From Fimenecus sp051881455 (GTDB taxonomy: Bacteria; Bacillota; Clostridia; Oscillospirales; Acutalibacteraceae), in NCBI GenBank assembly GCA_051881455.1, contig JBJEPX010000040.1, forward strand, positions 1 through 50,827: DNA of 50,827 nucleotides. Reading direction: 5' to 3'. Below the pieces are notes generated by a model. The model had not been told where the DNA came from. It saw only the letters and a list, made by a program, of their open reading frames with translations, and made no database searches. Shown piece after piece: positions 16,420-25,053 of the stretch (the stretch's first letter is position 1; every line of letters starts with the position of its first letter). Both the position numbers and the translations under genes were made by a program.

Positions 16420-17700
16420 ATGAAACTTGTACCGACTTTTTTACGACTTAACTACTTTAAAATCCATAAGGAGTCCTTTGACGGCAACCGACCCGTTGCA
16501 GAGGGCACATTCAAGGGAAAAAGCGGCGATTATCTTGACTTGACCTTTGAAAGTCCCACCGCCGTCAATTTGATTACGCTGTTTGAAAGCGGAAACAATG
16601 TAACGGACTTTGAAATTTATTATGAGCAAGACGGGGATTTTATACGGATTTACCGTCAAAACCGTATTGCAGATTTCCGTGTCTGTGCAATAGACGAAAT
16701 AAAAACAAAAACAATACGCATCAAGGTCTGTAATACACGAAAAGGTTTTTTCAAAGATATTCAGGTGTTTGCATATTATTTGTCGAAAAAAGAAACCTCT
16801 TTCCGCAGAACTGCCTATGTGGTGACAGATATTTTAGATCAGATTGACCGTAACAATCTGAAGCATTACAACAAATTCAACATAATAGGCGGTATTGAAA
16901 CGGACAGTGAGGGTAAGGTCTATTTCAAAACCGATAAATTTCACGACGCATTGGCACTCGTCAGAGAGCATGACCCTAACGCCGACATTGTGGTGACGCT
17001 GTTCCCGAGAGGTGATATTCTGAAAGCCTTAAAAAATCCAAAAACGCCCGAAAATATCAAAGCGTTTTTAGACGAATATAACCTTAACGGCGTTTCGTTT
17101 GATTGGGAGTTCCCGAAAAATCTTTATGAATGGCGTGTGTTTGACAAATTCATTATCCGCTTAAAAGAAACCATCAAAGAAAAAACCATCACCCTTGCTC
17201 TACCCTCCTGGATGCCATATCATTTCAGCAAAAAAGCCATTGATTGCATTGATGTTGCCGAAGTAATGACATACGACAATATGAAAAGAGACATTGACGG
17301 TCACCATTCCGAGTTTTTCAGCGACGGGCCCAATGCGGTTTATCATTTTGTACGTAAGGGCTTTGAGCTTTCACAGCTTGATTTGGGATTGCCCTATTAC
17401 GCCCGTCCTGTTGACGGAGCAGGATATTGGAAGGATTACAGCGCCGAGGTTGACAAAATGGACAGATTCACCAATGTGGTAGAGGACGAATACCGTGATT
17501 TGGATTGGAAGCAAAAAGAAATCACCGTAAAGCCCAGATTTTACAATTCCGCCCAAATGATTGAGGACAAGACAACCTTTTGCGTGTATGCAGGGGTAGG
17601 CGGCATTATGATTTGGGCCCTGAATGCCGATACCCCCGAAAGCCACCCTCTTTGCCTTTCAAAGGTGTTGGAAAAGGTTATGGAGGAAAGAACAAAGTGA
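16420..17700 (+). CDS. Glycoside hydrolase family 18-like protein, cytosolic
   Basis: Has 426 residues. The N-terminal 120 look like a beta-sandwich carbohydrate-binding module of the F5/8 type, and the rest like a GH18 TIM barrel. The GH18 signature DGxDxDxE reads N223-G-V-S226-F-D228-W-E230. The acid E230 and the neighbouring D228 are kept; the first two aspartates are replaced. MTYDN near 273, LPYYARP near 325 and the C-terminal GGIMIWALNADT fit GH18. No signal peptide or membrane segment is seen, which is unusual for chitinases but fits cleavage of imported chito- or glycan fragments. The NahK-like kinase upstream supports amino-sugar use. It could also be a catalytically weak or binding protein. 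Confidence 0.75.
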   Translation: MKLVPTFLRLNYFKIHKESFDGNRPVAEGTFKGKSGDYLDLTFESPTAVNLITLFESGNNVTDFEIYYEQDGDFIRIYRQNRIADFRVCAIDEIKTKTIRIKVCNTRKGFFKDIQVFAYYLSKKETSFRRTAYVVTDILDQIDRNNLKHYNKFNIIGGIETDSEGKVYFKTDKFHDALALVREHDPNADIVVTLFPRGDILKALKNPKTPENIKAFLDEYNLNGVSFDWEFPKNLYEWRVFDKFIIRLKETIKEKTITLALPSWMPYHFSKKAIDCIDVAEVMTYDNMKRDIDGHHSEFFSDGPNAVYHFVRKGFELSQLDLGLPYYARPVDGAGYWKDYSAEVDKMDRFTNVVEDEYRDLDWKQKEITVKPRFYNSAQMIEDKTTFCVYAGVGGIMIWALNADTPESHPLCLSKVLEKVMEERTK

Positions 17701-17724
17701 AAAGTTGATAATTAGACATTGTAG

Positions 17725-17966
17725 GGGACGGTGCCCACACCGTCCCGTGAAATTATATGTAAACCCACGGTGTGGTTGTAGGGTGCGACGACTCGGCGCA
17801 CCGAAAACAAATGAATAATGAATGATATATAATGAAAAATTAAAGATTTTGTATAAACTCCATCAGTCATTTTTTCAAAATGACAGCTCTCTCACGGAGG
17901 GAGCGGAATTGGTTGACTGTACGCCGTGAGTTTGTGTGGGTTTTGCGGGCGATACGCGAATCGCCC
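17725..17966. repeat. Cluster of short intergenic palindromes
   Basis: The 362-bp gap 17701-18062 holds no credible gene but several hairpins. These are GGGACGGTG/CACCGTCCC (17725-17733, 17738-17746), GGTGCG/CGCACC (17782-17787, 17797-17802), and GGGCGAT/ATCGCCC (17947-17953, 17960-17966). An imperfect one (about 17865-17910) contains TCATTTT/AAAATGA. The GGGCGAT hairpin recurs near the right edge of the window (50756-50783). Such mosaic palindromes look like dispersed non-coding repeats. Confidence 0.7.
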
Positions 17967-17980
17967 ATACAAATAACTGC

Positions 17981-18017
17981 ACTATCTTGTCTCCCCTTCC
18001 AGGGGAGACAAGATAGT
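17981..18017. repeat. Perfect 17-bp hairpin with TTGTCTCCCCT core
   Basis: Left arm 17981-17997 and right arm 18001-18017 pair without mismatch around a 3-nt loop. The core TTGTCTCCCCT...AGGGGAGA occurs again at 50801-50822, where it also follows a GGGCGAT-type palindrome. No long T-run follows on either strand, so it is more likely a repeat element than a terminator. Confidence 0.7.
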
Positions 18018-18033
18018 TGACAGAGATTATTTT

Positions 18034-18061
18034 AAAGGGACGATGAAATCATCGTCCCTTT
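18034..18061 (-). terminator. Probable terminator at the end of the polysaccharide locus
   Basis: AAAGGGACGATGA (18034-18046) pairs perfectly with TCATCGTCCCTTT (18049-18061), starting 1 nt past the stop of the NimA-like gene. The trailing T-run on the minus strand is short; on the plus strand TTATTTTTT follows, so it could work in either direction between the converging GH18 and locus transcripts. Confidence 0.55.
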
Positions 18062-18062
18062 G

Positions 18063-18518
18063 TTATTTTTTGCATTTGCCCGTAATTTCGTCAATGGACA
18101 TTTTCCAAATTGCTGTGCGTGCAAGGCTTTTCTTTATTGCCTCGTCAAAATTGAGCATATTTTCCGGAGTATGGCGCTCGCAAAGGATTTTAAGAGCAAA
18201 TATTTTTTCTTCCTCGTCTGTAACTTCAAAAAGTCTGCCCTTTATGACCGCCGACTCAAATTTTGTGGTGAACTTTTCGCTTTGGCGTTCAGTATCCCCC
18301 ACACATACCATGCAGCCTATGGGATTTGCTCTAAAACAGTCGATTTTTTCACCCGTATCTGCGCAGTGAAAATACATATAATCATTGTCACGAACAACGC
18401 TTAAAGCAACTGCATAGGGCTTATTATCAGGCGTTATTACCGACAGCACAGCGTATTCGCATTTATCGGCAACGCTTAACGCAAATTCCCTGCTCATCTC
18501 TCTGTCTTTTCTTCGCAT
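18063..18518 (-). CDS. Pyridoxamine 5'-phosphate oxidase-like flavoprotein (NimA-type family)
   Basis: 151 residues with a split-barrel FMN-binding fold. The opening MRRKDREM, the core CEYAVLSVITPDNKPYAVALSVV in the first barrel strands, and DYMYFHCADTGEKIDCFRANP are typical of the NimA-like group of PNPOx proteins, often annotated as 5-nitroimidazole reductase-like. Function in this organism is unknown; resistance cannot be inferred from the fold alone. It is the last gene of the downstream polysaccharide block, 9 nt after capG. Co-transcription may be read-through and not a functional tie. Confidence 0.85.
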   Translation of the reverse strand: MRRKDREMSREFALSVADKCEYAVLSVITPDNKPYAVALSVVRDNDYMYFHCADTGEKIDCFRANPIGCMVCVGDTERQSEKFTTKFESAVIKGRLFEVTDEEEKIFALKILCERHTPENMLNFDEAIKKSLARTAIWKMSIDEITGKCKK

Positions 18519-18527
18519 ATTATCGCC

Positions 18528-19712
18528 TTAATACTTTCTCCAAACCATCTTATCAACTATACCTGTATAAGACTGAACGATTTTAACCACTTTTGACGAT
18601 ACATTTTCATCAATATAATCGGGCACGGGAATACCGTAATCGCCGTTTTTGTTCATTTCCACAGCCGTATCAATAGCTTGCAAAAGTGATTTTTCATCAA
18701 TTCCCGCAAGCACAAAGCAGGCTTTGTCGAGTGCTTCGGGGCGCTCTGTGGAGGTGCGGATACAAACAGCGGGGAACGGCTTGCCGATACTTGTAAAGTA
18801 TGAGCTTTCCTCAGGCAATGTGCCCGAATCAGACACCACGGCAAAGGCGTTCATTTGCAGGCAGTTGTAATCATGGAAGCCCAAGGGCTCATGCTGAATT
18901 ACTCGGCTGTCAAGCTTAAAGCCGCTTTCTGCAAGACGCTTTTTACTGCGCGGGTGGCAGGAATAAAGTATTGGCATATCATATTTTTCTGCCGTTTTGT
19001 TAATTGCAGTAAACAAGGAAAGGAAATTCTTTTCTGTATCAATATTTTCTTCACGGTGGGCTGAAAGCAAAATGTATTTGCCTTTTTGAAGCCCCAAACG
19101 CGCGTGAATATCTGATTTTTCAATTTCTTCTAAATTATTATGCAGTACCTCTGCCATGGGAGAGCCTGTAACATAAGTACGCTCTTTGGGAAGTCCGCAG
19201 TCCGCAAGATAGCGGCGTGCATGCTCTGAATACGCCATATTCACATCAGAAATAATATCAACTATGCGGCGGTTGGTCTCCTCCGGGAGACACTCGTCCT
19301 TACAGCGATTCCCCGCCTCCATATGGAATATGGGAATATGCAGTCTTTTCGCAGGAATAGCGGAAAGGCAGGAGTTGGTATCACCCAAAATGAGCATTGC
19401 GTCAGGCTTAATCTGTGCCATCAGTTTATATGAGGCGTTTATGATATTGCCTACCGTTGCGCCCAGGTCATCACCGACGGCATCCATATAGACCTCCGGC
19501 TCTTTAAGCTTTAAATCCTTAAAGAATACGCCGTTGAGGTTGTAATCGTAATTCTGCCCTGTATGAGCAAGAATACAGTCAAAATACTGACGGCATTTGT
19601 CGATAACCGCCGCAAGACGAATAATTTCAGGCCGTGTGCCGACAATTATTAACAGCTTTAGCTTGCCGTTATCCTTAAATTTAATATCGCTGTAATCAGT
19701 TTTGATTTCCAT
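18528..19712 (-). CDS. capG: UDP-GlcNAc 2-epimerase family; CapG/FnlC-type UDP-L-FucNAc synthase
   Basis: Non-hydrolysing nucleotide-sugar 2-epimerase with two Rossmann domains. Motifs are VGTRPEIIRLAAVI at the N-terminus, LGDTNSCLSA near 110, EAGNRCKDECLPEETNRR near 132, SAHREENIDTEKN near 219 and SDSGTLPEES near 295. The CKDECLPEETNRR version and the presence of capE and capF just upstream point to CapG/FnlC/WbjD. That enzyme inverts C2 of UDP-L-acetamido-talose to give UDP-N-acetyl-L-fucosamine. Plain WecB (UDP-ManNAc) is the alternative. It has 394 residues and a GGAGAAAG ribosome site. Confidence 0.88.
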   Translation of the reverse strand: MEIKTDYSDIKFKDNGKLKLLIIVGTRPEIIRLAAVIDKCRQYFDCILAHTGQNYDYNLNGVFFKDLKLKEPEVYMDAVGDDLGATVGNIINASYKLMAQIKPDAMLILGDTNSCLSAIPAKRLHIPIFHMEAGNRCKDECLPEETNRRIVDIISDVNMAYSEHARRYLADCGLPKERTYVTGSPMAEVLHNNLEEIEKSDIHARLGLQKGKYILLSAHREENIDTEKNFLSLFTAINKTAEKYDMPILYSCHPRSKKRLAESGFKLDSRVIQHEPLGFHDYNCLQMNAFAVVSDSGTLPEESSYFTSIGKPFPAVCIRTSTERPEALDKACFVLAGIDEKSLLQAIDTAVEMNKNGDYGIPVPDYIDENVSSKVVKIVQSYTGIVDKMVWRKY

Positions 19713-19721
19713 AACTTTCTC

Positions 19722-20267
19722 CTAATAATAAATTCCCTTAGTATTACCTGTATATCCGTAATATTTTCTTAATGCCATATCTTTTTCTTGGCCTTTAAGA
19801 TGTCCTAAATGCAACGATTCCCCTTTAATCTTTTCAAAATACTCGTCCGCCGTTTTTATTACTCTTGCAGGAACGCCTACCGCAACCGAATTATCGGGGA
19901 TATCTCTTGTGACTATCGCTCCGGCACCGATTATAACGTTATTTCCGATATTTACACCTGGCAAAATAATCGTATTGTTTCCGATATATACATTATCCCC
20001 TACCGTAATCGGCTTTGTTATTTCCAAATCGGGAACCCTGTCCCTGAAAAGTAACGTTCCGCCGTCATGCGTAATAAATTTCACACCGTCTGTAATATGA
20101 ACATTATTTCCTAAGGTGATTATCCACGGTTCGGTACTCCACTCAACATTTCCATAAATATGTAGGTCTCCTAAAATATTGACACCTATTTTTTTTGCAA
20201 ATTTAACTGAATTTAATTTCCCGAAAGTGTTCTTATATAAAATACGGTATATTGTTCTTAGTTTCAT
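19722..20267 (-). CDS. Left-handed beta-helix acyltransferase
   Basis: 181 residues with hexapeptide repeats over about 50-140 (for example ITVGDNVYIGNNTIILPGV and VIIGAGAIVTRDIP). It ends with the usual SVAVGVPARVIK cap and a short C-terminal extension. This is the serine/maltose O-acetyltransferase superfamily. Its place between capF and capG suggests it acetylates a sugar of the polymer, perhaps on oxygen. The position of acetylation cannot be read from the sequence. The ATG has a GAGGAAG ribosome site. Confidence 0.85.
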   Translation of the reverse strand: MKLRTIYRILYKNTFGKLNSVKFAKKIGVNILGDLHIYGNVEWSTEPWIITLGNNVHITDGVKFITHDGGTLLFRDRVPDLEITKPITVGDNVYIGNNTIILPGVNIGNNVIIGAGAIVTRDIPDNSVAVGVPARVIKTADEYFEKIKGESLHLGHLKGQEKDMALRKYYGYTGNTKGIYY

Positions 20268-20269
20268 AA

Positions 20270-21418
20270 TTACACTTCCTCGAAGAAAGTATCCGGCTTT
20301 TCGGGGTTAAAACACTCGTTACACCACATAAAGGTGACCATATCCGTGTTGCCAAGGTTTTCAATGTTGTGGGTATATCCTACGGGAATGTCCACAACCT
20401 CTAATTTTTCGCCCGAAACAAAGTATTCAATCACTTCATCACTGTCAATTTTGCGGAAGCGGATAACGCCCTTACCGCTGACAACAAGGAATTTCTCGTT
20501 TTTCGTGTGATGCCAATGCTGACCTTTTGTAATACCGGGCTTTGATATGTTTACCGAAAACTGACCGTTATTGACCGTTCTCAAAATCTCGGTAAACGAG
20601 CCTCTGTCGTCCATGTTCATTTTCAGCGGATAAGAGAATTTATCCGTGGGCAAATACGAAAGATAGGTGCTGTATAATTTCTTGGAAAAACCGCCGTCAG
20701 TCATATCGGGCACAAGCTTATTTTCACGGCTTTCTTTAAAAGAATAAAGCAAGTCTGCAATTTCACCGAGTGTAACCTTATGCTCGATGGGTACACGGCA
20801 AAATGCACCGTCACGGGTTTCTTTCCCCGAAAGACAACGAAGCATCTCCTGCACCAAATCGTCAATATATACGAGCGTCATTTCATGGCTTCTGTCATTG
20901 ACGGTTATAGGCAAATCGTGTGCTATATTATGGCAGAAGGTTGCCACGGCGCTGTTGTAATTAGGGCGGCACCATTTACCGAACAAATTGGGGAACCGAT
21001 AAACAAGCACCTTTGCGCCCGTTTCTTCGGCATAACGGAAGAATAAGTCTTCCCCTGCCTTTTTGCTTTTGCCGTAAGGGTTATCGAGAACCGCCTGCGT
21101 TGAGGAAGAAAGCATAACAGGACAAGTGTTACCGTGCTTTTTCAAGGTTTCCAAAAGTTCCGATGCAAAGCCGAAATTGCCTTCGGTAAATTCCGCTTCG
21201 TTCTGCGGACGGTTAACGCCTGCAAGGTTAAATACAAAATCGCAATCCTTACAAAACACATCTAAAAGGGCTTTATCTGTATCTATGTCAAATTCATAAA
21301 TTTCAAGGTCAGTAGACAAATCGGTAGTCTTGTCCTTACCGTCTTTGATATTTTTCAAAGCGGCAACAAGATTTTTACCCACAAAACCTTTTGAACCGGT
21401 TACTAAAACCTTCATCAT
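20270..21418 (-). CDS. capF: Bifunctional reductase/epimerase CapF (UDP-FucNAc pathway)
   Basis: Two-domain enzyme. The N-terminal extended SDR reductase has VTGSKGFVGKNLV and YGKSKKAGEDLFFRYA. The C-terminal cupin has GQHWHHTKNEKFLVVSGKG with the metal histidines. In Staphylococcus CapF and Pseudomonas WbjC this pair epimerises and then reduces the 4-keto sugar made by CapE. The longest frame starts at TTG 21430. The ATG at 21418 overlaps the capE stop (TAATG) with GGGAG just upstream, giving 382 residues. It sits between capE and the acetyltransferase in one operon. Confidence 0.92.
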   Translation of the reverse strand: MMKVLVTGSKGFVGKNLVAALKNIKDGKDKTTDLSTDLEIYEFDIDTDKALLDVFCKDCDFVFNLAGVNRPQNEAEFTEGNFGFASELLETLKKHGNTCPVMLSSSTQAVLDNPYGKSKKAGEDLFFRYAEETGAKVLVYRFPNLFGKWCRPNYNSAVATFCHNIAHDLPITVNDRSHEMTLVYIDDLVQEMLRCLSGKETRDGAFCRVPIEHKVTLGEIADLLYSFKESRENKLVPDMTDGGFSKKLYSTYLSYLPTDKFSYPLKMNMDDRGSFTEILRTVNNGQFSVNISKPGITKGQHWHHTKNEKFLVVSGKGVIRFRKIDSDEVIEYFVSGEKLEVVDIPVGYTHNIENLGNTDMVTFMWCNECFNPEKPDTFFEEV

Positions 21419-22455
21419 TACTTCTCCCAATTAGCAAGTTCGTTCTGGATATAAGGCAAAGTTAAGAGCTTTTCTTTTACCTGCTCTACCGTCCAAAGGT
21501 CGGTATTGTTGGAGTTAAACTCGGTCAAGGTGTTGCGCTTTTTATCGCCGTCCTTGAAATATTTATCGTAGTTTAAGGAACGCTTGTCCGCAGGTACACG
21601 GTAGAAATTGCCCATATCAAGGGCGTTTGCACATTCCTCGTTTGTAAGGAGTGTTTCATACATTTTTTCACCGTGGCGGATACCGATAACTTTAATCTCC
21701 GTATCGGGAGCGAACAGTTCTTTAACCGCCTGAGCCAGCACTTCAATGGTGCATGCGGGCGCTTTCTGAACGAGAATATCGCCGCTTTCGCCGTTCTCAA
21801 ATGCAAACAGCACAAGGTCAACTGCCTCTTCAAGGCTCATAACAAATCTTGTCATAGCAGGCTCTGTGATAGTAATAGGCTTGCCCTCACGGATTTGGTC
21901 AATCCAAAGGGGCACAACAGAGCCTCTGGAGCAAAGCACATTGCCGTAACGTGTACAGCAGATTTTTGTCCTTTCAGGGGCAACTGTTCTTGATTTTGCA
22001 ACGACAACTTTTTCCATCATAGCCTTTGATGTGCCCATAGCGTTTACGGGATACGCCGCTTTATCGGTGGAAAGGCAGATAACGCACTTTACGCCCTCTT
22101 CAATGGCGGCTGTCAGAACATTGTCCGTACCCAGCACATTGGTTTTAACCGCCTCAACGGGGAAAAATTCACAGGACGGCACCTGCTTCAATGCGGCTGC
22201 GTGGAAAATATAATCTACCCCGTGCATAGCGTTTTTGACAGACTGAATATCACGCACATCGCCGATGTAGAATTTAAGTTTATCACTTACCTCCGGCATT
22301 GTCTGCTGAAATTCGTGACGCATATCGTCCTGCTTTTTCTCATCACGGGAAAACACACGAATTTCACCGATATCTGTCTGTAAAAAACGGCGAAGCACCG
22401 TATTACCGAAGGAACCCGTACCGCCCGTTATCATCAAAGTTTTGTCTTTAAACAT
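21418..22455 (-). CDS. capE: UDP-GlcNAc 4,6-dehydratase/5-epimerase CapE
   Basis: Short-chain dehydrogenase-type enzyme that opens the UDP-L-FucNAc pathway. It has 345 residues, with MITGGTGSFGNTVLRRF for NAD binding, HAAALKQVPSCEFFP near 87-101, and STDKAAYPVNAMGTSKAMME near 130. These match the inverting CapE/FnlA/WbjB group; PseB is related but would be expected next to PseC, which is absent. CapF and CapG lie just downstream, so all three enzymes from UDP-GlcNAc to UDP-L-FucNAc are present. Confidence 0.92.
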   Translation of the reverse strand: MFKDKTLMITGGTGSFGNTVLRRFLQTDIGEIRVFSRDEKKQDDMRHEFQQTMPEVSDKLKFYIGDVRDIQSVKNAMHGVDYIFHAAALKQVPSCEFFPVEAVKTNVLGTDNVLTAAIEEGVKCVICLSTDKAAYPVNAMGTSKAMMEKVVVAKSRTVAPERTKICCTRYGNVLCSRGSVVPLWIDQIREGKPITITEPAMTRFVMSLEEAVDLVLFAFENGESGDILVQKAPACTIEVLAQAVKELFAPDTEIKVIGIRHGEKMYETLLTNEECANALDMGNFYRVPADKRSLNYDKYFKDGDKKRNTLTEFNSNNTDLWTVEQVKEKLLTLPYIQNELANWEK

Positions 22456-22475
22456 ATTTATTCACTCACTTTCGT

Positions 22476-23786
22476 TTAAACTTCTATTTTATTCACTGCC
22501 AAACGATTTTCTGCGCACATTGCTTTGTTTTTGGGATATGTTTGGCAGGCAAGCGCTATAAGAAAATACAGCAATTCTGTTGAAAGTCCGCCTTGTGTCA
22601 TCAAAAAAGTACAATATAAAATAATCGGTATCATCATATCGTTTTTAAACGGATTTTTTTGCGCTCCGGTAAATATTAACGAAATAAGGCAACCGTAAAA
22701 AATCGTACCGACTACGCCCAGCTCAACAATCATCTCAACGAAAATATTATGAGCAGTCAATACGCCTGTATTAGAGGCATATAAAGACAAATTGTTACAT
22801 CCCAAGCCAAAAAGCATCACATTAGGATCGTTTGAAAACAAATCAAAGTAATATGACCAAAGCTCAACTCTGGAAGTATCATAAAACTGGCCTCGGCTTT
22901 CAATCAACGGTTTGAAAATCAACAAATAATATAAAACTATACCCAAAGGAATCAGCGCCGAGATTATCGAAGAATAAATAATTTTGTTTTTTATCAAACG
23001 CTTACCGAAAGAAAAAGTAATATAAAATAATACTATGCACAGGCCTATCAATAGAGAGCGTGTTCCGGATTGAATTGCAAAATACACAAACACTGCCGAA
23101 CCGGCTATCAGAAATATATACCCTATATTTCTCTGCTTAAACAGCATCGCAATAAAGAACCATGCCAAAAGCATACACAAACCGAAGTTCCACGGGGAAG
23201 AAAAGCCCGACATACGGGTATTATACGCGCTGAATCCGCTTATTTCAATAGATAAATCCTTAAAAAGAACGGCTGACACCGCAGTGATCAGAGAACTCAC
23301 AGCAAACACGCCTGCTATCCATGCATTTATGCTGTCATCTTTTTTCCGATCAGCCAGCAAAAACGCAAAAAAGATAAAGGCACAGGTTATAAGAGGATTT
23401 ATAAATTGGTTAAAATTGGATAAACTGCTTATTATATTCATTATAACAAACAGCCCAAACGGCATCATAAAAAAGTAAAATTTAGGTGTTTTTATCATTT
23501 TAAATGATAATGCCTTTAAAATATAAATTATAACAACAAAAGGTAATACCGTACGGGAATCGTCGCTCAGCCTTACAATCTCGGTAAGCGGGAAAAGCAA
23601 AGAAATTACAATCGGCAACTTGTCAGTGGGCATAAAAACAGAAACAGCAAGAATCAGAGCAAAAGAAACTGTTCTCAATTTGTAATTACCTAAATGCATA
23701 AAATATATTGAAGCCATAAGGGTAACATAAATTACTGATATGGTCATGAAAAGCGCAATATTCTGTTTTCGCCTGTTAAGGATCAT
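22476..23786 (-). CDS. O-antigen polymerase/ligase family membrane protein (Wzy candidate 1)
   Basis: 436 residues with about eleven or twelve membrane segments and a larger outer loop around 300-360. The loop holds GLGCNNLSLYASNTGVLTAHN followed by IFVEMIVELGVVG, the form usual in the Wzy/WaaL superfamily. SGTRSLLIGL near 255 is the other typical element. As it sits in a Wzx/glycosyltransferase cluster of a Gram-positive, it is most likely the repeat-unit polymerase. A second candidate polymerase of another family lies at 33060-34121. The ATG has GGGGAG upstream. Confidence 0.82.
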   Translation of the reverse strand: MILNRRKQNIALFMTISVIYVTLMASIYFMHLGNYKLRTVSFALILAVSVFMPTDKLPIVISLLFPLTEIVRLSDDSRTVLPFVVIIYILKALSFKMIKTPKFYFFMMPFGLFVIMNIISSLSNFNQFINPLITCAFIFFAFLLADRKKDDSINAWIAGVFAVSSLITAVSAVLFKDLSIEISGFSAYNTRMSGFSSPWNFGLCMLLAWFFIAMLFKQRNIGYIFLIAGSAVFVYFAIQSGTRSLLIGLCIVLFYITFSFGKRLIKNKIIYSSIISALIPLGIVLYYLLIFKPLIESRGQFYDTSRVELWSYYFDLFSNDPNVMLFGLGCNNLSLYASNTGVLTAHNIFVEMIVELGVVGTIFYGCLISLIFTGAQKNPFKNDMMIPIILYCTFLMTQGGLSTELLYFLIALACQTYPKNKAMCAENRLAVNKIEV

Positions 23787-23787
23787 A

Positions 23788-25044
23788 TCAATTCTCCCCG
23801 ATATTGTTGTTATTGATTGTTTTTTTTCTGTAAAGTAAATATGATATTACATATTGAACAAGATTATATGCAGCAGAAATCACAGTTGCGATTACTAAGC
23901 CTTGAATTTCATATCTCGGAATTAAAATAACCGAAACAAGTATATTGATTACAGAGGTAATTGCAGAATTTCTGACAACAGTATCACCTTTACCTCTTGC
24001 AATAAAGAAACGATTAAAGTATAACGTCATTCCGTCAAGCAAATACGCGAACCCGAGTACGATCAGATATTCGTATGCCAGCTCGTATTCCTGAGAGAAG
24101 AATATAAAGAACAACGGTCTTCCGAAAATAAGGAACAATCCGTAAATCAGCGCATTCAAAGCGCACATGAACAGCATATCCGATTTTTTTATAAACTTCT
24201 GCTTCACATTTTCCCTGAATTTCACTACGGCCATTGCCGAAGAAATCAGTGTGAAACATCTTGCGAAGCTCAGCGCCAGGGAATAGTAGCCGTATTCCTC
24301 AAATCCGTACTGCGAACCGCAAATAAGTGCAATTAAGCTTGAAGCGCTTGTGGTTATAATAGAAGAAAAATATATTTTAACTCCGTTGCTTTTAATTTCA
24401 TCCTTTAAAATATTGAAGGATTCCTTATCAGTCCGATATTCCATTCTCGAAAGCATAGGAATGATAACGATTGTGTTAGACAGTATAAAAACAGCGACGC
24501 AATAATAGAAAGACAACTCACTGAAAACTGCATTCCCTACAAATATGCCCGCAAGAACAATGATGCTTTGTGCTATCGTAAATACCGCATATCTGTTGGT
24601 TTTACCTGCGCCCTGATATACCTGTATAAAAAGATTTCTGATTGCAAATATAATAATAAAAGGAAATACTACTTTAATGTGATTGAGGGTGGCGAACTTA
24701 CCGAAAAATAAAGAAATATACAGAGCTACCGAAACAATTACAGATAAGGCAGATGTAATATATAATCCGGCTGTCAGAACCTTATGCTTTTCATCAGCAT
24801 TATCCTTAGCAATCAGCCTACTGCAACAAAAAGGTATTCCGAAAGCAAAGAAAGTCGGTACGGTTAAAAGAAAGTTAGTTGCATATTTATACTCACCGTA
24901 ACCTGTTGGATCTGCAAATTTAGTAAAAAACAGATTTATCAGAAAAGCCAACAAAAAACTTACTAATTGCGAACAGGTGTATATATATATATTGATTTTC
25001 TCGGAAGTGAAAAATTTTTTAAGTTTTTCTCGTAACTTACTCAT
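23788..25044 (-). CDS. Polysaccharide flippase (Wzx, MOP superfamily), copy 1
   Basis: 418 residues with about twelve hydrophobic segments. A charged N-terminus (MSKLREKLKKFF) precedes the first segment; then come GYGEYKYATNFLLTVPTFFAFG and a loop with RLIAKDNADEKH, all typical of Wzx/RfbX proteins. Predicted to move undecaprenyl-linked repeat units across the membrane. It lies 1 nt after the polymerase gene in transcription order reversed, i.e. directly upstream of it, so flippase and polymerase are a unit. A second flippase at 27476-29011 is not closely similar by eye. Confidence 0.88.
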   Translation of the reverse strand: MSKLREKLKKFFTSEKINIYIYTCSQLVSFLLAFLINLFFTKFADPTGYGEYKYATNFLLTVPTFFAFGIPFCCSRLIAKDNADEKHKVLTAGLYITSALSVIVSVALYISLFFGKFATLNHIKVVFPFIIIFAIRNLFIQVYQGAGKTNRYAVFTIAQSIIVLAGIFVGNAVFSELSFYYCVAVFILSNTIVIIPMLSRMEYRTDKESFNILKDEIKSNGVKIYFSSIITTSASSLIALICGSQYGFEEYGYYSLALSFARCFTLISSAMAVVKFRENVKQKFIKKSDMLFMCALNALIYGLFLIFGRPLFFIFFSQEYELAYEYLIVLGFAYLLDGMTLYFNRFFIARGKGDTVVRNSAITSVINILVSVILIPRYEIQGLVIATVISAAYNLVQYVISYLLYRKKTINNNNIGEN

Positions 25045-25053
25045 ACATAATCC

